This document shows, piece by piece, positions 13,545 through 20,405 of a DNA stretch of 20,475 nt. The stretch's first letter is position 1, and each line of letters begins with the position of its first letter. The notes under the pieces are model-generated. The model was given only the letters and a program-made list of their open reading frames with translations. It ran no database searches and was not told where the DNA came from. The stretch is from a virus. The stretch spans positions 1 through 20,475 of the IMG/VR virus record IMGVR_UViG_3300042691_036646. One strand, written 5' to 3'. A program made the position numbers and the translations under genes.

Positions 13545-13778
13545 TTATGCCTTTAGTAAATCAAATGTAAGTTCATAATCATAAACATTGGCCACAGGCT
13601 TTAACCAACCTTGTCTAACACATTCCTGAATTACATTTCTATAATTGTAAGGACATCCAGATGAGATTTCAAATCCTGCTCTGGGAGTCAATGTAAACCC
13701 GTCTTGAATCAAGAAATTATCATCAGTATTTCTAATTGTACGTACACAAGATTTGCGTGTTTTATAGGATATCTTCAT
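13545..13778 (-). CDS. Small conserved phage protein (MKISYKTRKSCVRTIRN type)
   Basis: 77 residues from the ATG at 13778; a TTG three codons earlier is a poorer choice. Conserved-looking blocks are KTRKSCVRTIRNTDDNFLIQ, TPRAGFEISSGCPYNY and GWLKPVANVYDYELTF. I recall this as a widespread small T4-type phage protein. The two-domain look and basic N-terminus suggest a small folded, possibly nucleic-acid-binding, protein, but nothing proves it. It overlaps the upstream gene by 17 nt. Confidence 0.7.
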   Translation of the reverse strand: MKISYKTRKSCVRTIRNTDDNFLIQDGFTLTPRAGFEISSGCPYNYRNVIQECVRQGWLKPVANVYDYELTFDLLKA

Positions 13779-13953
13779 ATAAGTCAAACTTTACTAAAAT
13801 TGCTTTTGCCACATTGTATTGTTGATGCTCTAGTGCAACCTGCGCACATTGTCTAACTGCAATTTCAATACTTTGTTCTAGTAATTTTCCGCCTACAACA
13901 GGATAATGTGCACCACCTGCAGCCAACGCAATTTCTTTAATTTGTGGTTTCAT
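13762..13953 (-). CDS. Small helical phage protein, paralog-like to the upstream gene
   Basis: 63 residues from the ATG at 13953 (MKPQIKEIALAAGGAHYPV); the frame extends upstream but that part overlaps the previous gene. The core SIEIAVRQCAQVALEHQQ matches the pattern VAELIIEECKTVL of the gene at 13937-14188, and both resemble the F-x-x-L-I-V-R-E-C-A helix of a common family of small phage proteins. It overlaps the neighbours on both sides by 17 nt. Function unknown. Confidence 0.65.
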   Translation of the reverse strand: MKPQIKEIALAAGGAHYPVVGGKLLEQSIEIAVRQCAQVALEHQQYNVAKAILVKFDLYEDIL

Positions 13954-14188
13954 TATTTTTTCCAAAGTGTTTATCCAGAATTTCTGCCCCTTGCTGCAGT
14001 ACTTTACCTGCAATATGCCCATGTTCATCTATGCAAGTTAAATCTGTAATCAATACAGTTTTGCACTCTTCGATGATAAGTTCTGCTACTCTTTCAATGT
14101 AAGCGGCCATCCATTGTTCTGGCTCAGCATTGTAACTGGCTTTTTCATTCCATGCCTGCAAGGCCAATCTATGTATTTCTTTGTTCAT
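13937..14188 (-). CDS. Small helical phage protein (F/V-x-E-L-I-x-E-C family)
   Basis: 83 residues: MNKEIHRLALQAWNEKAS, EQWMAAYIERVAELIIEECK, then a polar part (LTCIDEHGHIAGKVLQQGAE). The ERVAELIIEECK segment is the family's signature helix, as I recall it from many T4-type and other phage genomes. It begins at the last base of the exonuclease stop codon, so the two are coupled (1-nt overlap). Function unknown. Confidence 0.7.
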   Translation of the reverse strand: MNKEIHRLALQAWNEKASYNAEPEQWMAAYIERVAELIIEECKTVLITDLTCIDEHGHIAGKVLQQGAEILDKHFGKNNETTN

Positions 14189-15177
14189 TATTCGGGGTAT
14201 CCTGTGCTTAAAATTTCACCGATAGCATTACTGTTTTCACTCAATCTGTTTAATTCATATTTGCCACAAAATTTTAGAAATTGAGCACCCACCATGGGTT
14301 TGTTTTTGGCTTTACTGTTTTCTAAAATTGTTTTATCGATTATTTCTTTAATTTGTGTAGGTTGCGCAGTAAGATCGACTAGTTGTACATTTCTATTATA
14401 ATCGTCTAAAACTCTATGTTCGTGGCCATTATGATCAGTCCATCGCTGCAACATAAGGTTATTCCAATTAAATCCTTTACGACTCATGTCTTCGTATGCC
14501 TCCAATAAGCCCACTTTATTCTTACTACCTTTAGTGCGAACGCCTGGATACGCACTAAAAATATTATCGGTAGGATCGCCACGCATACATTTTTCAAAAA
14601 GGATAAATTTGGGATCTGGAATACGTTTTGGTTCTTTAGTTTTTTTGTCGATTACGGGCCGGCCCTTTTTATCAAAAATGCCTTCTATAGTGTGTAGTTC
14701 ATCTGCCACACCATTGTACTGATTTACATTACTGGCCAATAACTGATGAAAGTCCGTGTCGCTGCTGACAATAGTGTGATGATCATTAGGATGGTTGCGA
14801 ATAAAACCTGCAATTAGATCGTCTGCTTCTAATTGTTCATGCCGCAAAACAGTGCAATTAGTTTTTTCGACAAGAAAAGTTTTTAGATCGTCAAAGGCTT
14901 CCCAAAAAAGGCGATCTTCTTCTGCTTCTTTTTCAGTTAAGGCTGCTCTAGCAGCAGCACGATTGGCTTTGTATGGAGGATAAAAATCTTTACGCCAACT
15001 TCGACCTTCTAAACAGAATACGACATGATCGGCACGTTGATCACGCCATGCTTTGTTTACACTGGCCAGGGTTACATGAATTGCAAAACCTAGTTTGTCC
15101 CAAGTGTCACTTTGCCTATGGGCACTATGTCTTGCACGGAAAAAAGTATTTGCGGTGTCGACTATAAGGTATCTCAT
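14188..15177 (-). CDS. 5'-3' exonuclease / RNase H, FEN (PIN-like) family
   Basis: 329 residues of the family that includes T4 RNase H and the Pol I 5'-nuclease domain; removes RNA primers and 5' flaps during replication. Acidic metal ligands are where expected: D7 in MRYLIVDTANTFFRARH, EADD (117-120, with E117, D119 and D120), SSDTDF (138-143, D140, D142) and D201/D204 in RGDPTDNIFSAYPGV, followed by a helix-hairpin-helix-like TKGSKNKVGLLEAY (215-228). PPYKANR (67-73) matches the conserved clamp region. No ribosome-binding site precedes the ATG; a promoter sits so close that the mRNA may be nearly leaderless. Confidence 0.9.
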   Translation of the reverse strand: MRYLIVDTANTFFRARHSAHRQSDTWDKLGFAIHVTLASVNKAWRDQRADHVVFCLEGRSWRKDFYPPYKANRAAARAALTEKEAEEDRLFWEAFDDLKTFLVEKTNCTVLRHEQLEADDLIAGFIRNHPNDHHTIVSSDTDFHQLLASNVNQYNGVADELHTIEGIFDKKGRPVIDKKTKEPKRIPDPKFILFEKCMRGDPTDNIFSAYPGVRTKGSKNKVGLLEAYEDMSRKGFNWNNLMLQRWTDHNGHEHRVLDDYNRNVQLVDLTAQPTQIKEIIDKTILENSKAKNKPMVGAQFLKFCGKYELNRLSENSNAIGEILSTGYPE

Positions 15178-15186
15178 AATACCATA

Positions 15187-15216
15187 ATAATAGCATATAA
15201 TAAGTTAAATTGTCAA
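15187..15216 (-). promoter_or_regulatory. Putative promoter of the exonuclease gene, near-leaderless
   Basis: Minus strand TTGACA (15216-15211), 18-bp spacer, TATTAT (15192-15187), with TGC directly before it giving an extended -10. It overlaps the last codons of the SGNH gene and the 27-nt gap after it. Initiation about 7 nt beyond the -10 would fall within three bases of the ATG at 15177. It lacks the GACAAATATTC block. Confidence 0.55.
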
Positions 15217-15867
15217 GATTTTTTTTATTCTGGGTAGTAAAAAATTCGCCCACGCCCTCTGAGCATCCGCTTTGTAATGGTGCCATTTTGGATCAAACAG
15301 TTCAAATTTATTGTTTTTGCACCAAAAATAGTAAGTAGAATTCTTGTTATACGGATCTATGTAGTAAGGACCATAATCGAATTTGGGACCATATTTGGTT
15401 TCATCATATGTTAACCTATGCTGAAAATAAGAATAACAATTAAAAAACAAATGTGGTATATTACGTTGTCCTAGTTCTACATGTAGATCCCAAATTCGAT
15501 TGTAGTTTAAATTTTCTTTTTGACGTTGTTTTTCAGGTTCTAAACTATCTATTACCCATTGTTTGTATCTGTTTTGCAATGGTTTCGGCAACACATCATG
15601 CCCCGAACTTGTAACGTAGTAAGTTGTATTATCATATACCCATTCTTCTCGTTCCCAAGTACTCCATCCTATTACGATAAAATCCGGAGTATGTGTTTCG
15701 AGATATAATTTTGTTCTTCTAATAATACTGCCATTATCGCAAGCTGACTCTGCATTGCAGATAAATTTTGCACCTAAAGCATCTGCAATAAATTTTCCAT
15801 AACTAAAGTCTGGACCTCCTGCATCCTGTCCTAGACTATGACTATCACCATTTACATACAGTATCAT
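15205..15867 (-). CDS. SGNH/GDSL-like hydrolase of phage type
   Basis: 220 residues. It opens with YVNGDSHSLG (4-13), with S9 as the likely nucleophile of block I. ACDNGSIIRRT (42-52) resembles the block with the oxyanion Gly/Asn, IGWSTWEREEW (66-76) replaces the GxND block, and DPKWHHYKADAQ (192-203) near the end gives the Asp/His pair. Lipase/esterase relatives act on acyl or acetyl groups; short phage versions with GDSH-S are known only as putative proteins. It lies one nucleotide from the gene upstream. A substrate such as an acetylated sugar is a guess, though sugar genes occur elsewhere in the window. Confidence 0.75.
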   Translation of the reverse strand: MILYVNGDSHSLGQDAGGPDFSYGKFIADALGAKFICNAESACDNGSIIRRTKLYLETHTPDFIVIGWSTWEREEWVYDNTTYYVTSSGHDVLPKPLQNRYKQWVIDSLEPEKQRQKENLNYNRIWDLHVELGQRNIPHLFFNCYSYFQHRLTYDETKYGPKFDYGPYYIDPYNKNSTYYFWCKNNKFELFDPKWHHYKADAQRAWANFLLPRIKKILTI

Positions 15868-15868
15868 T

Positions 15869-16102
15869 TTACAAAATTGGATTAGGAAATTCTAATTCAA
15901 ATATATGGTAACTGTTATCTTCTGTGTCCTTGAGAGCCTCCATAGTGCGATTAAACTCTGCTTCTTCAATAGTCCTATAAAAGCCCTGTCCTACATATGT
16001 ACCGGTTGAAGTTCCTGCAGGAGATAAACTCAATGATGGTTTCACTGACATTTTAATCAATTGATAGAATTTTATAGTCTCTGGAGGTTTTATCGATTGC
16101 AT
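15869..16102 (-). CDS. Small conserved phage protein
   Basis: 77 residues: ETIKFYQLIKMSVKPSLSLS (8-27), PAGTSTGTYVGQGFYRTIEE (28-47), ending with a hydrophobic/acidic strand, YHIFELEFPNPIL. The TGTYVGQGFYRTIEEAEFNRT block looks like a small beta/alpha fold repeated in other marine phages, from memory. No catalytic motif. One nucleotide separates it from the genes on both sides, so it belongs to the same transcription unit. Function unknown. Confidence 0.65.
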   Translation of the reverse strand: MQSIKPPETIKFYQLIKMSVKPSLSLSPAGTSTGTYVGQGFYRTIEEAEFNRTMEALKDTEDNSYHIFELEFPNPIL

Positions 16103-16103
16103 T

Positions 16104-16469
16104 TTAACTCACTTCTGTTCTTCCGTCCCCGATATCTCTGCGTTGTACTCCAGTTACTGGCCTTGGGTTGTTGGCTTCGTATTGCTCAAATGTTTCTAAT
16201 ACGACATTTCTACATACATCTTGAAACCATTGATCTACAATTTGTGCATCATCTTTGCCTTTGTAACCTGCTCTGATTAGTTTTGCAACGAAAAACTCAT
16301 TCCAATCCAGTTCAAAGGCACCTTGACCGATATTATTGGGATCCAATTCTACACTCAGGATACTGACCCACGGTTCACTTTTTTCTGTGGCTAACGTTTT
16401 TGGATCTTTTGTCTTTACTGTTCTTTTAGGTTTTGCAGGGGTCTTTTCTGGGACCTTTCTTGTTGCCAT
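16104..16469 (-). CDS. Conserved phage protein with basic tail and WFQDVCRN motif
   Basis: 121 residues. The first 25 are Lys/Pro-rich (RKVPEKTPAKPKRTVKTKD), like a flexible tail. The folded part runs from EPWVSILSVELDPNNIGQGA through FELDWNEFFVAKLIRAGYKG to IVDQWFQDVCRNVVLETFEQ. I recall this core as a conserved hypothetical of cyanophage-like genomes. AAGGAAA precedes the ATG. No enzymatic residues. A virion or replication accessory role is possible but unshown. Confidence 0.7.
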   Translation of the reverse strand: MATRKVPEKTPAKPKRTVKTKDPKTLATEKSEPWVSILSVELDPNNIGQGAFELDWNEFFVAKLIRAGYKGKDDAQIVDQWFQDVCRNVVLETFEQYEANNPRPVTGVQRRDIGDGRTEVS

Positions 16470-16487
16470 ATTATTTTCCTTATAATG

Positions 16488-16703
16488 TCATTCGTTTGGG
16501 GGCAACTTCCCCCATTTTATTCGTAACCATATTCTTTCGTGCAGATAATAATCTATACTTAACAGTAAATGTAAAACAAGAGCAAATCCAGTTGAGTCTG
16601 CCAGATTACCTGTTATTAAATAGGTATACAGAATAGTAAAGATTACAGCCGAAGTTCTATAACTTATACTTCTTACTATAGTTCTTTTATGTGATTCTGT
16701 CAT
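16488..16703 (-). CDS. DUF2061 small membrane protein
   Basis: 71 residues matching the DUF2061 layout: a basic start (ESHKRTIVRSISYRTSAVIF), one hydrophobic helix through about residue 31 (TSAVIFTILYTYLI), a second at about 38-52, then YYLHERIWLRIKWGK, the conserved His-Glu-Arg-x-Trp and WG ending. Bacterial and phage relatives are uncharacterised inner-membrane proteins, sometimes near sulfur or nucleotide genes. It starts 3 nt after the QueE stop. The family call is solid; function is unknown. Confidence 0.82.
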   Translation of the reverse strand: MTESHKRTIVRSISYRTSAVIFTILYTYLITGNLADSTGFALVLHLLLSIDYYLHERIWLRIKWGKLPPNE

Positions 16704-16706
16704 ACA

Positions 16707-17570
16707 TTATTTCCCCCAACCATTACCCCATAAGTCAACATGTAATCTTGGGCTGTAATTATATCCTTTACTCAATGCCCAATCGGCCACTTGAACACGA
16801 TTTCGTTCGTAGGGGGTTACAACACCTCCTTGAGGCATCACATACACTTTGCCAGTAAAACCTGCTTTTCTGTATTCGTTGACTGCTCTGTCTACTTCAG
16901 CAAAATGTTCTGTTAATTCTACTACGAATTTTAAGTAAGTAGTACCGTATTCTTCATATACTGCAATAAGTTCAGGATTAATAGCATCTTCCCATCGTTC
17001 TCCACTTGCACTTAATTTGGGACTTACACTAAATGTTATGTCGCCGTGTGGTCTATTAAAGGCCCAATATTCCAAGTACTCTGCGAATTCCTCTTTTAAT
17101 TCTTGAGTACCATTAGTTTCGAAAGTTAGATTTTGCAAATCATCCATGCGTTCATCATCTAACAATTCTTCGTAAGCACGTTGCCAACCTAGTAAAGGTT
17201 CTCCACCCGTAATGACAAGATGAACATCGTTACCATTTTCTTGAATCCATTTTCTATTGGGAGTAAGTCCTGTGAGTCTTGTAACTACTTCATGAATGGA
17301 ATAAGTTGGACTTAGATTTTTGAATGCAGGATGCCAACTAGCATAACTATCACAACCTGTGTTAACTAATGGAAGACTATTGAAGTCTTTATATAGATGA
17401 ACATTTTTAGCAACTTCATCTGCTTCATTACTGCGCTCACCAGGTGCACAACCAAATCCAGCACAAGTAAAATTGCAACCAAACGTTCTTAGAAAAACAC
17501 TAGGGACGCCTATATAACGGCCTTCGCCTTGTGCACTATAAAAAATTTCACTAATTTTAAGTTTAGACAT
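16707..17570 (-). CDS. queE: 7-carboxy-7-deazaguanine synthase QueE, with inserted region in the FeS motif
   Basis: A radical-SAM enzyme that converts carboxytetrahydropterin to 7-carboxy-7-deazaguanine, an early step to queuosine and to 7-deazaguanine DNA bases. Marks: ISEIFYSAQGEG (6-17), FLRTFGCNFTC (26-36), TGGEPLLG (121-128, SAM binding), FETNGT (150-155) and FSVSPKLSASGE (180-191). The iron-sulfur motif is unusual. The first two cysteines are C32 and C36 (CX3C), but the CDS that normally follows two residues later appears as GCDSYASWH at C73, after a 36-residue separation; C41 is a decoy or an alternative ligand. 287 residues is long for the family (about 210-240), in line with the insertion. 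Homologs of this form exist in phages as I recall. Neighbours GMP reductase and the YhhQ transporter support the pathway. Confidence 0.88.
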   Translation of the reverse strand: MSKLKISEIFYSAQGEGRYIGVPSVFLRTFGCNFTCAGFGCAPGERSNEADEVAKNVHLYKDFNSLPLVNTGCDSYASWHPAFKNLSPTYSIHEVVTRLTGLTPNRKWIQENGNDVHLVITGGEPLLGWQRAYEELLDDERMDDLQNLTFETNGTQELKEEFAEYLEYWAFNRPHGDITFSVSPKLSASGERWEDAINPELIAVYEEYGTTYLKFVVELTEHFAEVDRAVNEYRKAGFTGKVYVMPQGGVVTPYERNRVQVADWALSKGYNYSPRLHVDLWGNGWGK

Positions 17571-17576
17571 AATACG

Positions 17577-18656
17577 TTATTTTACATAGATATCATTAAT
17601 TTGTCTATTCACTCGGACAAATGTAGTACATTTTGGTAGTTGTTTTAAAGTAACTGCACCTACGTAAGTGCATGAACTTCTTAAACCTCCTAACAGATTT
17701 TGTATTGTATCTTTAACAGGACCTTTATAAGGAATTTTAACTGTTCTACCTTCACTGCTACGATATTCTGCAACTCCGCCATGATGCTTGTCCATAGCAG
17801 TGTCACTGCTCATACCATAAAACTCGATTAATTTTTTTGTTTCATAAACTAGATTATTTGTATCTATATTAACACGACCGCTCAGATGTTGTTCTGTTTT
17901 AACTTCACCGCCACCTTCATCGTGTCCGGCTAGCATACCACCCAGCATAACAAAGTCAGCCCCTGCTCCGAAAGCCTTAGCCACATCGCCGGGGCAAGTG
18001 CAGCCACCGTCAGCGATAATATGAGCACCCAATCCATGAGCAGCATCAGCGCATTCGATAATCGCGGATAGTTGCGGGTAACCGACACCAGTTTGGATAC
18101 GAGTAGTACAAACACTACCAGGACCAATGCCCACTTTAACAATATCTGCTCCACGTAAAATTAACTCCTGCGTCATATCTGCTGTAACAACGTTGCCTGC
18201 AATAATAGTACAATGTGGGAATGCTTCCCTTACTTCTTCTACATAATCTGCAAATCTTTCACTATAACCGTTGGCTACATCAATACAAATAAAACGGATT
18301 TCGGGATAAGCATTGATTATTCTACTGAGTCTTCGAAAGTCATTTTCACTTGTACCAGTACTCACTGCAAAATAATTCCCACCAGTTTTCGCTATTAATT
18401 CAAAAAAGTCTGCTTCATCATAGTTCTTTACCATACAGGTGAACATACGATAGTGATACAATGATTCTGCCATTGCCAAGGTACCAACACCATCCATGTT
18501 AGCAGCCATAATGGGAATACCTCTCCATTCCCACCCACTATGTTTGAATGTGAATGTACGATTCAAATCTACTTCTTTACGACTAGACAATGTACTACGT
18601 TTTGGACGGATTAACACATCTTTAAAATCTAATTTAATATCATCTTCGATTCGCAT
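17577..18656 (-). CDS. guaC: GMP reductase (IMPDH/GMPR family)
   Basis: NADPH-dependent deamination of GMP to IMP. 359 residues, no CBS domains, fitting GuaC rather than IMP dehydrogenase. Marks: [19 protein letters not shown] (8-26), [11 protein letters not shown] (123-133), [13 protein letters not shown] (174-186) with catalytic C183, [33 protein letters not shown], and the GMPR-type [14 protein letters not shown] followed by [13 protein letters not shown]. The region matches the bacterial GuaC pattern closely, so the family call is strong. It lies 6 nt before QueE and 4 nt after the MazG-like gene. In a phage, recycling host GMP to IMP could balance purines for an AT-rich genome, or feed GTP-linked deazaguanine synthesis indirectly; neither is shown. 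Confidence 0.95.
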   Translation of the reverse strand: MRIEDDIKLDFKDVLIRPKRSTLSSRKEVDLNRTFTFKHSGWEWRGIPIMAANMDGVGTLAMAESLYHYRMFTCMVKNYDEADFFELIAKTGGNYFAVSTGTSENDFRRLSRIINAYPEIRFICIDVANGYSERFADYVEEVREAFPHCTIIAGNVVTADMTQELILRGADIVKVGIGPGSVCTTRIQTGVGYPQLSAIIECADAAHGLGAHIIADGGCTCPGDVAKAFGAGADFVMLGGMLAGHDEGGGEVKTEQHLSGRVNIDTNNLVYETKKLIEFYGMSSDTAMDKHHGGVAEYRSSEGRTVKIPYKGPVKDTIQNLLGGLRSSCTYVGAVTLKQLPKCTTFVRVNRQINDIYVK

Positions 18657-18660
18657 TTAT

Positions 18661-18936
18661 TTACTCTTTAAAAATATTCGACCAAGTCCTAAGTTTCTCT
18701 TTTTTATTTTGTTTAGCTTGATCCAATGCACTTGCATCTACAATTCCCTGATCTATTAGAATTTCGACCATGGCTAAGACATCACCTATTTCATTCATTA
18801 GCATTTGACTATGGGGAATGTCAGTTCGATAATGGTGACTTTCAAGACCAAATCTCCGGCATTTACTTATTTCAACTATTACTTCGGCACATTCTTCCTG
18901 CAAAATGTCTAAAGTTTCCTGAATTTTATTGTTCAT
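18661..18936 (-). CDS. MazG-like nucleotide pyrophosphohydrolase
   Basis: 91 residues with the all-alpha NTP-PPase metal site: EECAEVIVEISK (14-25; E14, E15 and E18) and NEIGDVLAMVEIL (48-60; E49, D52), the EExxE...ExxD pattern. Hydrolyses (d)NTPs to monophosphates and pyrophosphate, or acts on ppGpp in some proposals for phage MazG. Short phage forms like this are usual. A basic/His-rich loop (CRRFGLESHHYRTD, 26-39) lies between the motifs. It starts one nucleotide after the membrane gene stop and ends 4 nt before guaC, which makes a nucleotide-pool role natural. Confidence 0.85.
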   Translation of the reverse strand: MNNKIQETLDILQEECAEVIVEISKCRRFGLESHHYRTDIPHSQMLMNEIGDVLAMVEILIDQGIVDASALDQAKQNKKEKLRTWSNIFKE

Positions 18937-18937
18937 T

Positions 18938-19102
18938 TTACCAATGTCTGATTACGCCGGCAATAATTACCATGTTAGTGATAATATATGTTAACACAAT
19001 GACAGTGCGAATACAAGCGATCCGATCCGCTTCTTTGTCATCGCTGCCAGTTTTTTCGCCCAATGCTTTTGCCCAGAGCCGCCAAAATTTTTTTACTAAC
19101 AT
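18938..19102 (-). CDS. Small conserved phage membrane protein
   Basis: 54 residues: a basic amphipathic start, MLVKKFWRLWAKALGEKTGSD, then an acidic stretch DDKEADRIACIRT (21-33) and a hydrophobic segment (34-51, VIVLTYIITNMVIIAGVI). I recall the WRLWAKALG-x-K-x-G...KEADxIAxIRT pattern in several T4-type phages as an unannotated membrane protein. It fills an apparent 209-nt gap, and its stop lies one base before the MazG ATG. A hairpin precedes it. Function unknown. Confidence 0.7.
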   Translation of the reverse strand: MLVKKFWRLWAKALGEKTGSDDKEADRIACIRTVIVLTYIITNMVIIAGVIRHW

Positions 19103-19108
19103 AGTAAT

Positions 19109-19135
19109 AAGGCAGTAAAATTAAATTACTGCCTT
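19109..19135 (-). other. Stem-loop between the transporter and small membrane gene
   Basis: A perfect 10-bp inverted repeat, AAGGCAGTAA (19109-19118) and TTACTGCCTT (19126-19135), with a 7-nt loop. Read on the minus strand it starts 11 nt after the transporter stop and is followed only by ATTACT and then the next ATG, so there is no U-run for classical termination. It could be a weak terminator, an RNA processing or 3'-end stabilising structure, or a translational control element for the gene at 19102. Confidence 0.6.
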
Positions 19136-19145
19136 GTGCTTGAAA

Positions 19146-19793
19146 TTAATTGTTTGATTTGATAATATGTGAATCTTCTGAATCTTCTTTGGCCAATCTA
19201 CGTTGTAACCAATTAAGCAGCACACCGTAAGCAGGAAGAATCACTAGCAAACTTACAAGGATTTTGCTGATACTGTTATTTGTTGCTACAATGTGCCAAT
19301 TAGCCGCCATAAATTCATTTGCACCTTTGTAGAATGCAGTAAAGAAGAATGCGTAAGTATCAATGAATGTGCTAACTACTGCACTTAGACTTGGAGCAAT
19401 CCACCAAGTTGCATATTTTTCTCGTAAGTATTGAAAAACATAAACATCTAATAGATTACTAACAAAATATGCAACGCCTGAACCCAAGCCAATTCTAATT
19501 GCCACAGAATCCGGTGCACCGCCTAATTTTACTACCAGCATACTGGCCAAAATTGCAGGAATAAATGCCAATGTAATGACTGCACGACCAGTTTGTTTCC
19601 CTAACAGTCGAACAGTCAAGTCAGTTAATACAACAACCAACGGAAATGTGAAAGCGGCCAAAGCCAATGGATTTCCGAAAATATTGATTTTAAATTGTAC
19701 AATATAATTACTGACCGCAATTATTAGAATATGCAAGGCCATTAATTTGTAAACTAAGGATCGATCTGTGTTGCCTAAGATTCTATCTAACAT
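19146..19793 (-). CDS. yhhQ: YhhQ/VUT-family queuosine precursor transporter
   Basis: 215 residues, about six hydrophobic membrane segments. It matches E. coli YhhQ in length and in diagnostic residues: SNYIVQFKINIFG (28-40), FTFPLVVVLTDLTVRLLG (48-65), SNLLDVYVFQYLR (112-124), WWIAPSLSAVVSTFIDTYAFF (130-150), and AFYKGANEFMAANW (153-166). E. coli YhhQ takes up preQ0 and preQ1 across the inner membrane for queuosine; this is the most likely activity here, in the host membrane. AGGAGA precedes the ATG. It stands near QueE and GMP reductase. The tail is charged and cytoplasmic. Confidence 0.9.
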   Translation of the reverse strand: MLDRILGNTDRSLVYKLMALHILIIAVSNYIVQFKINIFGNPLALAAFTFPLVVVLTDLTVRLLGKQTGRAVITLAFIPAILASMLVVKLGGAPDSVAIRIGLGSGVAYFVSNLLDVYVFQYLREKYATWWIAPSLSAVVSTFIDTYAFFFTAFYKGANEFMAANWHIVATNNSISKILVSLLVILPAYGVLLNWLQRRLAKEDSEDSHIIKSNN

Positions 19794-19802
19794 TTTTTTC
19801 TC

Positions 19803-20405
19803 CTATAAATTATTAAATGTTATTTTTGTTACTGTAGGATGATTAATGGCAAAAACAACTGCACTTGCCACTTGATCATATGTGCTAGGAGTTCTGTCTT
19901 TACCATCAACAGGTTGTTCATCAGGATTCCTAGTCAACCCAGGTCGCATATCAATTATCCTGATTTTTTGACCTGTTCTTTTAATTTCATGTTGTAGTTC
20001 ATTAACCATAATGCTCATAGCAGATTTGGCTGCAGTATATACTGCCCTGCCGCTAAATCTACTTTGTTCAACTACTACACTACTAATAAAAACTATTGTA
20101 CCTTCTTGTCTAGAATGTAAGTATTTGTGAATTAATCTCATATTACCAATTACCTGGGTATCGATAATATTTTTCCAATAACTTTCGTCTTGGTCTAAAA
20201 AATTATTTGGCTGCAACGTAGTACCTGCGCCTGCATTCAACACTAAAACATCTACATCGGTTAAATCTATATGTTGAAAAGTTTCGGCCTTAGATAAATC
20301 AAATGCGGGCCGATTTAATTCGTAGACTTCCGATGTTAGAAGTAATTGATTTTTAATTGCTAATCCAATACCTCGGGTAGTGCCTGTTATAGCAATTTTT
20401 TGCAT
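19803..20405 (-). CDS. Short-chain dehydrogenase/reductase (classical SDR)
   Basis: 200 residues, somewhat short for classical SDRs (about 250). TGTTRGIG (7-14) binds the nicotinamide cofactor, LNAGAG (56-61) is the NAG motif, IVFISSVV (104-111) holds the catalytic Ser, and YTAAK (123-127) gives Tyr/Lys. The DMRPGL segment (152-157) matches the usual PG turn. The C-terminal substrate loop is abbreviated. It overlaps the upstream stop by one base (TAATG) and lies 9 nt before the YhhQ gene. Substrate unknown; a pterin reductase is conceivable beside queuosine genes but nothing in the sequence singles it out. Confidence 0.88.
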   Translation of the reverse strand: MQKIAITGTTRGIGLAIKNQLLLTSEVYELNRPAFDLSKAETFQHIDLTDVDVLVLNAGAGTTLQPNNFLDQDESYWKNIIDTQVIGNMRLIHKYLHSRQEGTIVFISSVVVEQSRFSGRAVYTAAKSAMSIMVNELQHEIKRTGQKIRIIDMRPGLTRNPDEQPVDGKDRTPSTYDQVASAVVFAINHPTVTKITFNNL

